Assembly (NCBI GenBank): GCA_944385935.1
Contig: CALWZC010000012.1
Location: 1 to 64,000 of the forward strand
Reading direction: 5' to 3'
Length of the DNA: 64,000 nt
Origin: an uncultured Anaerofilum sp.
GTDB lineage: Bacteria; Bacillota; Clostridia; Oscillospirales; Ruminococcaceae
Shown: piece after piece, positions 36,001-42,518 of the stretch
Position numbering within the stretch: the stretch's first letter is position 1
Layout of the letters: the number at the start of each line of letters is the position of its first letter
Position numbers and translations under genes: made by a program
The notes under the pieces: model-generated
Database searches by the model: none
Told to the model about the DNA's origin: nothing
What the model saw: only the letters and a program-made list of their open reading frames with translations

Positions 36001-36347
36001 TCAATACCTCCAGAAATCCATGGCCCAGTTAAACCAACAAGGGCAGGTTTTACAACATGATTGTAGTATACAAAATCATAGCCATTGGTTTTGTCATAGG
36101 CACGATGGATTCTTCCACCCAGTTCTGGTAACAGCATTACCTTTAAATAGTCATTCTCTAAGTATACAGCTTTATAGGTAACGTCTTGCTTTTCGTCGCA
36201 AATACGCTCGGTTACAGGCAGAGGATATACCTTGCCTGTGCTGCCTTGGTAGGCGCGTTTTTCCAAAAACATGGGATTTTTTTCGGGGGCAAGGGTGGGG
36301 TAAGTAGGCAATACAACATCTTCTTGCCAAACGGTTACTTTTGCCAT
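33099..36347 (-). CDS. large DUF5107-TPR protein
   Basis: A 1082-residue protein with an N-terminal DUF5107 mutarotase-like domain (about 30-340: MLLPELGGRIHRAYDKTNGY, ISGGIEFNWPQHHRPSTYSP, WWANPAVPVNDNTF) and at least ten tetratricopeptide-type repeats from about 480 to the end (for example YGMLLYRRGQFDESLAHFKA, MAWRNLSIAYYNKHQNGNKA). It has no signal peptide. The AraC-type regulator gene lies divergently upstream, and such DUF5107 pairs usually sit in sugar-use loci. A carbohydrate-related role is inferred. ATG 36347 is preferred to the GTG at 36359, which overlaps the AGGAG. Confidence 0.85.
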   Translation of the reverse strand: MAKVTVWQEDVVLPTYPTLAPEKNPMFLEKRAYQGSTGKVYPLPVTERICDEKQDVTYKAVYLENDYLKVMLLPELGGRIHRAYDKTNGYDFVYYNHVVKPALVGLTGPWISGGIEFNWPQHHRPSTYSPVDFTFSENEDGSCTVYLSEIDKMYGTKGMAAISLYPDKAYIEIKGQLYNPTDLPQTFLWWANPAVPVNDNTFSVFPPDVNAVMDHGKRAVSTFPIATGEYYKYDYSAGVDISRYKNVPVPTSYMAAHSDFVGNYDEGIGAGLLHIADHHVSPGKKQWTWGNGDFGRAWDRNLTDEDGPYIELMTGVFTDNQPDFTWLKPHEEKTFVQYFMPYKGVGRVSNATKDAVIGVSATEEGALLKVYVTAPYENCSIMVKNGDTTLFSHKGNLSPLCCFETELPKAALEKDCCVSVYSGEKLLAEYTTYVPQLQPVPEPAMALPAPEQLKSTEELYLAATRLEQYRHAAFEPADYYLEGLRRDATDIRLNDSYGMLLYRRGQFDESLAHFKAAVEKQAWRNPNPYHGEGYFHLGLAYLATKQDEKAYDAFFKSTWSAETQSSGFYHLACLAAKKGEFAQALEFAEKSLIRNWHNMQTRTLKAALLRLLGKDNRQFLQDSLSIDPLFMGCLYEKALSEGTLEQWKQQMRKDCHNYLTLALCYRLAGLYEDAINILDACDSGSPLLDYYKGSISLAANRPEDAVKYFQAGEAACPDYCFPNRIEEIEILSDAIHTLSTAPMACYYLGNLLYDKKQYEKAIALWEKTTQQKPTFAMAWRNLSIAYYNKHQNGNKALVAMEKVCLPKAPSARFLLEYDQLAARMNHTTEQRLAVLDENFELVKQRDDLFLRYITLLNCKGEYQKALEGIQSRRFHPWEGGEGTVSTQYRFALTQLAVAKIAAGESVAAIELLEQAIEYPENLGEGKLPNVPDNSLHYLMGIAYLKAGQKQKADEMFTLATAGDKTPQPVRYYNDQPSDFIYYQGMAYRMLGNEAAAKKSFHQLISYGEKHLFDQIGYDFFAVSLPEIEVYQENTALRHTQYCNYLRALGHLGLGEKEKANTLLKEILQKDHQHQRALVMAVL

Positions 36348-36571
36348 AACGATTTTCACTCCTAATTTTATAAAGTTATTTATAAAATTGCTGCACAGAC
36401 CTTTTTATCTATAAATCCTGTGCAATGTTTTCGTTGTGGTCATTGTATCACCAAAAGCATCAAAGGAAAATGTCACATTTTTAAAAAGAATGGACAAAAT
36501 TCCACTAATATGATACACTTGGCCCTATGGAAAACTTTTGTGCAAAACAAGATGGTTTTAAGTGAGAACGG

Positions 36572-37458
36572 ATGATAGTTCTACCAACCGAAGCCCTAGA
36601 AGAATATATAGAAAACCCATTAGTAAAACGATTGTATCTAACAGATGTGGGCTTTTTTCCCATGGCAAAACATCATGCACGCATACGCAAGGAAGGGATT
36701 GAAGAATATATATTGCTATATTGCGTGGAGGGATGTGGACATATTTGGGTAAAAGAAAAGGAATATTGTTTGCAAAAAAATCAGGCATTTTGCATTCCCA
36801 GTGGTCAACCACATCGCTATTGTGCTTGTGAAAACAACCCATGGAGTGTTTTATGGGTGCATTTTAAAGGAACAGATACTGCTTTCTATCCCTTGGAAGA
36901 ATGTAAGGTAGTTTTACCACCTCCCGCCGAAGAAAATAGAATGTTGTTTTTATTTGGTCTGTTATTTTCCGCTTTGGAGGATGATTATTCTTTAGGCAAT
37001 TTTGTATATATCTCCCAAGTCCTAAGTTTAGCATTGGCAGAACTGTACCAACGAAATTACAGCCCATCCAATAATGGACTAAGCATCTTACCTATGCTAT
37101 CCGCTATATGTACCAGCACCTCAACGAAAACCTAACATTGGCACAGCTTTCGGAGGAATTAGAGCTATCAAAAAGCTACTTAAATGTAATTTTCCAAAAA
37201 TATGCCCACCATGCACCATTGGAATTTTTTATCCATCTAAAAATGACAGAGGCCTGTAAACTGTTGAAGGCAACAGATTATTGCATTTATGAAGTTGCCC
37301 AAAAGATGGGATACGCAGACCCCTACTATTTTTCCCGACTGTTCAAAAAGGTTGTGGGGGTGTCACCAAAGGAATACCAAAAAGGTAGCTATTGCTATGA
37401 CCAATCAACAGAACCATTTGACCAATCTTCTCCCATTGGCAATGGAAAGATGGGTTAA
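36572..37458 (+). pseudogene. AraC-family regulator broken by a frameshift
   Basis: Two reading frames together encode one AraC protein. The first (36572-37135) carries the cupin-like ligand domain, with YILLYCVEGCGHIWVKEKEY and FCIPSGQPHRYCA. The second (to 37458) carries both helix-turn-helix motifs (LTLAQLSEELELSKSYLNVI and IYEVAQKMGYADPYYFSRLF, then GVSPKEYQKG). The frame changes by one base around 37085-37100, where frame 1 gives nonsense and a stop while the other frame continues sensibly (TYAIRYMYQHLNENL). There is no slippery heptamer, so this is a mutation or sequencing error. When intact it would have regulated the divergent DUF5107 operon. Confidence 0.85.
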
Positions 37459-37478
37459 AGAAAGGAATTTCTAGTTTT

Positions 37479-37607
37479 ATGATAACTATCAAATAGATTG
37501 CAGATATGGCAAATGTAAGCACAACAACCGTTTCTAATGTAATTCATGGAAAAACACAGCGGATGTCGCCGGAAACCAAAAGCAGAGTTGAACATAAAAA
37601 ACCTTAA
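37479..37607 (+). pseudogene. LacI-family regulator remnant
   Basis: Reading from ATG 37479 gives MITIK, a TAG stop (37494-37496), then IADMANVSTTTVSNVIHGK and TQRMSPETKSRVEH before another stop. This is the N-terminal LacI helix-turn-helix, with TAG exactly where the conserved Asp of TIKDIA should be. The ligand-binding domain is absent; unrelated sequence leading to the LysR gene follows. Translation could restart at ATG 37506 but would give only a partial DNA-binding domain. It marks a recombination scar at the start of the accessory stretch. Confidence 0.8.
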
Positions 37608-37642
37608 ATGTATAGATATTTTGAATAAGCATAACTAACAGT

Positions 37643-37679
37643 TAGACATATTGAAGGGTCTATCCTGTCATGATATACT
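37643..37679 (+). promoter_or_regulatory. promoter and operator of the first LysR gene
   Basis: TTGAAG (37651-37656), 17 bp and TATACT (37674-37679). An inverted repeat TAGAC-N10-GTCTA (37643-37662) spans the -35. A related repeat lies upstream of the flavodoxin gene (38592-38612), so LysR may bind both. Confidence 0.6.
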
Positions 37680-37697
37680 GTTCGCGGGGGTGCTGGT

Positions 37698-38588
37698 ATG
37701 GAACTTCGTGTACTGAATTACTTTTTGGCAATTACAAGAGAAGAAAATTTTACAAAAGCTGCGCAACAGCTCCATGTTACACAGCCAACATTATCACGAC
37801 AGATTGCAGATTTGGAACAGGAACTTGGAGTTAAGCTGTTTGTTCGTAGAAATCATAATATTATTTTAACAGAGGATGGAATGATATTAAAACGCCGTGC
37901 ACAAGAAATTTTATCATTAGCGGACAAGACAAAACGGGATTTCCTGCAAAAAGATGAGGCACTTTCTGGCACAATTTCAATCGGCAGCGGTGAATTTCAT
38001 TCCACAGAATATTTGGCAAAAATTATTGGAGAGTTTCGTAAAAAATATCCCAATGTAAAGTATGAAATATATAGTGGAAACGCAAACAACATTCGGGATT
38101 ATATCGAAAGAGGAATTTTAGATATTGGGCTAATGTCAGAGCCTATAGATATGCGAAAATATAACTTTGTCAATATGCCTGTCAAAGAGCAATGGGGTGT
38201 GTTTGTACCAAAAGATTCTCCACTTTATGAAAAGGAGTATATCGCTCCTGAAGATTTAAAAGGTATGTCTATTGTTACTGCAACAGGTGACTTTAATCAA
38301 AGCCGTATCGGAAAATGGCTTGGCGAGTATAAAAATCAGGTGGAGATTACAGCGACTGCGAACTTACCTTACAACGAAGCTGTATTGGCGAAAGAAAATA
38401 TAGGAGTAATGCTTAGTATAAAACTAAATTGTATTTATGAAAATCTGAATTTTATCCCATTGAATCCTGTTTTGGAAGTTTCAACGGCCTTAGGGTGGAA
38501 AAAGGAGCAGATATTTTCTGCCACAACATCTGCTTTTATAGATTTTGCAATACAATACTTAAAAGGCATATCTTACAATAACATATGA
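37698..38588 (+). CDS. LysR-family transcriptional regulator
   Basis: A 296-residue regulator. The winged helix-turn-helix is at residues 1-60 (MELRVLNYFLAITREENFTK, LHVTQPTLSRQIADLEQELG) and the periplasmic-binding-like effector domain from about 90. It should control the flavodoxin/aldo-keto reductase genes that follow. It is close in sequence and context to the second LysR at 60872-61765 (same MELRVL[NQ]YFLA start), indicating paralogy. The gene is intact although its neighbours are broken. Confidence 0.92.
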   Translation: MELRVLNYFLAITREENFTKAAQQLHVTQPTLSRQIADLEQELGVKLFVRRNHNIILTEDGMILKRRAQEILSLADKTKRDFLQKDEALSGTISIGSGEFHSTEYLAKIIGEFRKKYPNVKYEIYSGNANNIRDYIERGILDIGLMSEPIDMRKYNFVNMPVKEQWGVFVPKDSPLYEKEYIAPEDLKGMSIVTATGDFNQSRIGKWLGEYKNQVEITATANLPYNEAVLAKENIGVMLSIKLNCIYENLNFIPLNPVLEVSTALGWKKEQIFSATTSAFIDFAIQYLKGISYNNI

Positions 38589-38591
38589 GTA

Positions 38592-38621
38592 TTAGACATT
38601 TTATGTGTCTAAATTTATAAT
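38592..38621 (+). promoter_or_regulatory. promoter of the flavodoxin genes with LysR-type operator
   Basis: TAGACA (38593-38598), 17 bp and TATAAT (38616-38621). The inverted repeat TTAGACA-N7-TGTCTAA (38592-38612) covers the -35 and spacer, matching the repeat upstream of the LysR gene itself. Confidence 0.6.
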
Positions 38622-38654
38622 AAAGGTATTCCAATATGGAGCACCTTTATTTTT
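38621..38654 (+). terminator. possible terminator after the LysR gene
   Basis: TAAAGGT/ACCTTTA stem with inner TCC/GGA pairs and then TTTTT. It begins at the -10 of the neighbouring promoter, so it probably ends LysR transcripts only. Confidence 0.5.
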
Positions 38655-38750
38655 CTCCCTGTTGGAAGGAAACAAGGCATAATTAACATATTTTTGAAAG
38701 ATTCATTAATAACAAAAATTTTTAGTGTAAATTTGAAAGAAGTTTTCATA

Positions 38751-39081
38751 ATGAAAAAAAGTATTTTCATTTTTTATGATTCTTACTTTGCTGTTCTCTC
38801 TTCTAGCCTGTGGTAATAGCACAACAAATGAGGAATCGTCCTCTTTCACACAGCAATCAAACTATCAAAATTCTATACCTGATAGAGAACTAAATAATCA
38901 AAACCATTCTTCTACACCCACCGAAGCAGACTCTAAATCGTTAAGAGAACTAAATAATCAAAACCATTCTTCTACACCCACCGAAGCAGACTCTAAATCG
39001 TTAGATGTTTATTTCTTTTGGTCGGGTAACACTAAAAATGTTGCCAAGTCTATCCAAAGCCAAACAGATTCCGACATTTAA
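38751..39081 (+). pseudogene. flavodoxin-domain lipoprotein, frameshifted and truncated
   Basis: Reading from ATG 38751 gives MKKSIFIF, then the frame changes at a run of six T (38770-38775) to MILTLLFSLLACG, a lipoprotein signal with lipobox LLAC. The mature part holds a Ser/Thr/Asn linker with a perfect 60-bp duplication and then LDVYFFWSGNTKNVAKSIQS, the flavodoxin FMN phosphate loop (T/S-x-T-G/N-x-T pattern). It stops at TAA 39079, early in the flavodoxin fold. Without the T-run shift the signal peptide cannot be translated from its own start, so it is probably dead. Confidence 0.75.
38884..39003 (+). repeat. perfect 60-bp tandem duplication
   Basis: Bases 38884-38943 and 38944-39003 are identical. 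The unit encodes RELNNQNHSSTPTEADSKSL, which therefore occurs twice in the linker between the lipobox and the flavodoxin loop. The lack of any difference implies a recent event. Confidence 0.95.
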
Positions 39082-39175
39082 AGTAGATGAAGTGAAATAC
39101 CTTGCATTTGATGCCACTGTAACAGAGGAACTTCATGATTAAAACAAATTGATGAAAATTGGAGGAAACTTTTAT

Positions 39176-39642
39176 ATGAAAAAACTTGTAGCATATTTTC
39201 TGCAACCGGTGTTACCAAAGCTGTGGCTAAGCGGTTAGCAAAAGCAGCAGGTGCCAATCTCTTTGAAATTAAACCTACTGTTCCCTATACTCCTGCCGAC
39301 CCTGACTGGACAAACAAAAACAGCCGTAGTTCTATTGAGATGAGCAATCCCGATTCCCGTCCCGAAATTGCAGAAGGGCTTGCCAATATGGAAGATTATG
39401 GCACCATCTTTATCGGCTTTCCGATTTGGTGGTATGTTGCGCCAACCATTATCAATACATTTTTGGAAAGTTATGACTTTTCCGAAAAGACTATTATTCC
39501 CTTTGCAACCAGCGGTGGTAGTGGAATGGGTAGTACCATAGAAGTACTGAAACCACTTTGCCCCACTGCAAATTGGAAAAAGGGAAAAATATTGAATCTG
39601 ATATCAGAAGCTGAATTAGAAACTTGGTTGAATAGTCTTTGA
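39176..39642 (+). pseudogene. flavodoxin gene with a one-base frameshift
   Basis: ATG 39176 (GGAGG upstream) gives MKKLVAYF, then one base is missing in the T-run at 39196-39199. In the other frame the protein goes on normally: SATGVTKAVAKRLAKAAGAN, LFEIKPTVPYTPADPDW, GTIFIGFPIWWYVAPTIINT and IIPFATSGGSGMGSTIEVLK to the stop at 39642. This is a complete short-chain flavodoxin of about 155 residues except for that single base. A sequencing error in a homopolymer is possible; otherwise it is a fresh pseudogene. Confidence 0.85.
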
Positions 39643-39876
39643 ACAAGAGAACAGAATCATAACAGAAAAAGAAAAATGCCGAGCAACCAGTTTTAGAATA
39701 CAAGAAATTCAAAGATTGGTCGTATGAGAAATCACACAGAGGATAAGAAATAAGACTGACAAAAATTTGTTTCGATGTGAATTGAAGATGTTGAAAAGAA
39801 AGAAGAGGCTGCCCATGTGGAACACTTGCAAAACAAAAAGATGTTTGTGGCACTGAGTATATAAGGAGAAAATCAT
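39643..39876 (+). other. gap between flavodoxin remnant and aldo/keto reductase
   Basis: No convincing gene is seen. Short fragments such as AAHVEHLQNKKMFVAL appear in one frame but match nothing I recognise. It may be the decayed remains of a gene. Confidence 0.4.
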
Positions 39877-40914
39877 ATGGAATACACAAAATTAGGAAAT
39901 TCAGACCTTAATGTGTCTCGTATTTGTATGGGATGTATGGGCTTTGGCGACGCAGAGAACGGCCAACATAGTTGGACAGTTGATGAAGAACATTCCCGAG
40001 AAATTATCAAAAAAGGTTTAGAGCTTGGTATTAACTTCTTTGATACAGCAATTGCCTATCAAAGCTGTACAAGCGAACAGTATCTTGGTAGGGCAATCAA
40101 AGATTTTGCAAAGCGTGATGATGTTGTAATCGCAACAAAGTTTCTACCTCGTACCAATGAGGAGATTGAAGCAGGAATTACAGGACAGCAACATATTGAA
40201 AGAATGCTCCATAAGAGCCTTAAAAATCTTGGTATGGATTATGTGGATTTGTATATCTATCATATGTGGGACCATAATACGCCCCTCTATGACATTATGG
40301 ATGGACTGAATAATGTCATCAAATCAGGAAAGGCTCGTTATATTGGTATTTCCAACTGTTTTGCCTATCAGCTTGCAAAGGCTAATGCACTGGCTGAAAA
40401 AGAAAACTTTGCAAAATTCATATCCGTGCAGGGACATTATAACCTAATCTTCCGAGAGGAAGAAAGAGAAATGGCAAAATTATGCTGGGAAGATAATATC
40501 GCAATGACACCATATAGCGCACTTGCAGGCGGACGCCTCTCTAAACATCCTGGTGAAACCTCAAAGCGTCTACAGGAGGACAGCTATGCTCATCTAAAAT
40601 ATAATGCTACTGCCACTCAAGACAGTATCATTGTTGATCGTGTAGCACAACTTGCCAGCAAGCACAGCGTTTCTATGACTGAAATATCACTTGCTTGGCT
40701 ACTAACAAAGGTTACTGCTCCTGTTGTGGGGGCAACAAAGATTCACCACATCGATGGTGCAGCAAAAGCTACTCAGCTTACCTTGACCAACAATGAAATT
40801 GCCTTTTTAGAAGAACCTTATGTTCCTCATAAGCTAGTGGGAGTCATGGCACAGAACACACCTGCCACTGCAAAAAATAGGCATGTGTGGTCTGTTGGCA
40901 ATCAAAAAATCTGA
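39877..40914 (+). CDS. aldo/keto reductase
   Basis: A 345-residue NADPH-dependent reductase. It starts MEYTKLGNSDLNVSRICMG. The tetrad residues are in INFFDTAIAYQ (Asp and Tyr), VIATKFL (Lys) and DLYIYHMWD (His). The coenzyme loop is visible as VGATKIHHIDGA. It is distinct from the Gpr-type reductase at 3773. AAGGAG precedes the ATG. It is the only intact enzyme in the LysR-flavodoxin locus, which suggests that a detoxifying or redox role is still selected. Confidence 0.92.
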   Translation: MEYTKLGNSDLNVSRICMGCMGFGDAENGQHSWTVDEEHSREIIKKGLELGINFFDTAIAYQSCTSEQYLGRAIKDFAKRDDVVIATKFLPRTNEEIEAGITGQQHIERMLHKSLKNLGMDYVDLYIYHMWDHNTPLYDIMDGLNNVIKSGKARYIGISNCFAYQLAKANALAEKENFAKFISVQGHYNLIFREEEREMAKLCWEDNIAMTPYSALAGGRLSKHPGETSKRLQEDSYAHLKYNATATQDSIIVDRVAQLASKHSVSMTEISLAWLLTKVTAPVVGATKIHHIDGAAKATQLTLTNNEIAFLEEPYVPHKLVGVMAQNTPATAKNRHVWSVGNQKI

Positions 40915-41045
40915 GACAGGTTGTAAATACAAATTTGCATAAATTTGGGACTTCATTGGAATATATAATTATGGGACTTTGTATCTTTATTGCTCATTAT
41001 AGTACAAAAATCATAAGGAAATTGAAAAAGGAAATAAAGAAAAGG

Positions 41046-41135
41046 GTGTAACCTCATTTTTTTAGGTTACACTATCACTTTTATAATAGTTTTTATTACC
41101 CTAGGAGAAACCTCTCAGGGCATTTTTTCTTTTTG
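41046..41135 (+). terminator. terminator region after the aldo/keto reductase gene
   Basis: Two hairpins: GTGTAACCT/AGGTTACAC (41046-41072) with a poor U-run, then CCCT-AGG/CCT-AGGG followed by TTTTTTCTTTTT (41099-41135). The rest of the 300-base gap (40915-41146) is AT-rich without a gene. Confidence 0.55.
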
Positions 41136-41146
41136 TGTATAGTAGA

Positions 41147-41175
41147 TTGAATTTCCATCTTTGCTGTGGTAAAAT
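41147..41175 (+). promoter_or_regulatory. sigma-A promoter of the TelA gene
   Basis: TTGAAT, 17 bp and TAAAAT, about 40 bases before ATG 41217. Confidence 0.7.
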
Positions 41176-41216
41176 GAAGGCAATACAACACAGGATTGTG
41201 TGAAGGGGGACTTGAA

Positions 41217-42353
41217 ATGGACGAAAATACTAACCTGAGCACCGGTTTTACCTTAACCTTGGAGCCAGAGGCAGAAACACAGCTGCAACCTCAACAGCAG
41301 CCAGAGCCAGAACCCCAGCCTCAGCAACAAGTGCAGTTGACACCACAAGAACAAAAAATGGTAGATGACTTTGCTGCAAAGATTGACCTGACCAAAAGCG
41401 AGCAAATTTTTTCCTATGGTGCAGCAGCTCAAAAGAAGATTGCAGCTTTCTCGGAAAGTGCTTTGAATAATGTAAAAACCAAAGATTTGGGCGAAACAGG
41501 AGAAATGATTGCTTCTTTGGTAATGCAGTTGAAGCAAGTATCCGAAGATGAAGAGGACAAAGGCTCCATTTTCGGCTGGTTCCGCAGTCAAAAGAACAAG
41601 CTAGAGGCAACAAAAGCCCGCTATGCTAAAGTAGAAAGCAATGTAGAAAACATTGTTTCTGTACTGGAAAACCACGAAATTCGATTGAAAAAAGAAGTGG
41701 TCATGCTCGACCAGATGTATAAAAACAATTTGGATTATTTCAAGGAAATTTCCATGTACATTCTGGCAGGAAAACAGCGTTTAGAAACTGCACGAAAAGT
41801 GGAATTGGAAGAGTTGCTCCAAAAAGCCCAAACAAGTGGATTGCCAGAGGATAGCCAAGCTGCAAACGATTTCTCCGCTATGTGTGACCGCTTTGAGAAG
41901 AAGATTCATGATTTGGAGCTTTCTCGCATGGTCAGCCTGCAAATGGCTCCACAAATTCGTATGGTGCAAAACAATACCACCATTATGGTAGAGAAAATCC
42001 AATCCGCTTTGGTGAATGCCATTCCTCTATGGAAAAGCCAGATGGTTATCTCTTTGGGCTTGGCACATTCTCAACAAGCACTGGAAGCACAGCGAGCTGT
42101 TACCGATGTTACCAATGAGCTTTTGAGAAAGAATGCAGCAGCATTGAAACAAGGCAGCATTGAAGTTGCAAAGGAAAGCGAAAGAGGTATTGTGGACTTG
42201 GAAACCCTCAAAATTGCCAACGAGTCTCTTATCAGCACCTTGGACGAGGTTATGCAAATTCAAAAAGAAGGCCGTCAAAAACGCCGGGAGGCAGAGGGCG
42301 AGCTAGCTCGTTTGGAAGAACAACTCAAACAAAAATTGCTTAATGTAAAATAA
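41217..42353 (+). CDS. toxic anion resistance protein, TelA family
   Basis: A 378-residue soluble helical protein. After an N-terminal Gln/Pro/Glu-rich tract (residues 17-42) comes the TelA domain (SYGAAAQKKIAAFSESALNN, GWFRSQKNKLEATKARYAKV, QMAPQIRMVQNNTTIMVEKI, LINTIP-like NAIPLWKSQMVISLGL). Family members such as TelA, YceH and KlaA have been linked to tellurite or antibiotic tolerance and often sit with TerD-type genes, which are absent here. AAGGGGG sets the start at 41217; the 41196 start lacks a ribosome site. A terminator follows. Confidence 0.88.
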   Translation: MDENTNLSTGFTLTLEPEAETQLQPQQQPEPEPQPQQQVQLTPQEQKMVDDFAAKIDLTKSEQIFSYGAAAQKKIAAFSESALNNVKTKDLGETGEMIASLVMQLKQVSEDEEDKGSIFGWFRSQKNKLEATKARYAKVESNVENIVSVLENHEIRLKKEVVMLDQMYKNNLDYFKEISMYILAGKQRLETARKVELEELLQKAQTSGLPEDSQAANDFSAMCDRFEKKIHDLELSRMVSLQMAPQIRMVQNNTTIMVEKIQSALVNAIPLWKSQMVISLGLAHSQQALEAQRAVTDVTNELLRKNAAALKQGSIEVAKESERGIVDLETLKIANESLISTLDEVMQIQKEGRQKRREAEGELARLEEQLKQKLLNVK

Positions 42354-42363
42354 ATGTTGATAT

Positions 42364-42413
42364 CAGACCACCATGCTTTTGCAATCTAGCAAAGAGAAGG
42401 TGGTCTGTTTTTT
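42364..42413 (+). terminator. terminator of the TelA gene
   Basis: Outer stem CAGACCACC/GGTGGTCTG, inner stem CTTTTGC/GCAAAG, followed by TTTTTT. Confidence 0.88.
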
Positions 42414-42427
42414 GTAAAAATACACAA

Positions 42428-42456
42428 ATGAATTTTGGTAAAAAGCATGGTATAAT
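42428..42456 (+). promoter_or_regulatory. promoter of the hydratase gene
   Basis: Consensus -10 TATAAT (42451-42456) with ATGAAT 17 bp upstream as the best -35. Confidence 0.55.
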
Positions 42457-42518
42457 AAAGGTCAAACAAAGTCTGTTGCAACCTATAGGCAACAGTATTG
42501 TAAGAGGGGTGTATATAG

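Noticed and set aside
37082-37110. Programmed -1 frameshift in the AraC gene
   Set aside because: No X-XXY-YYZ slippery heptamer and no strong downstream pseudoknot is seen; a mutation or sequencing error is simpler.
38884-39003. 60-bp repeats as the start of a CRISPR array
   Set aside because: The copies are directly adjacent with no spacer and lie in frame inside a coding region.
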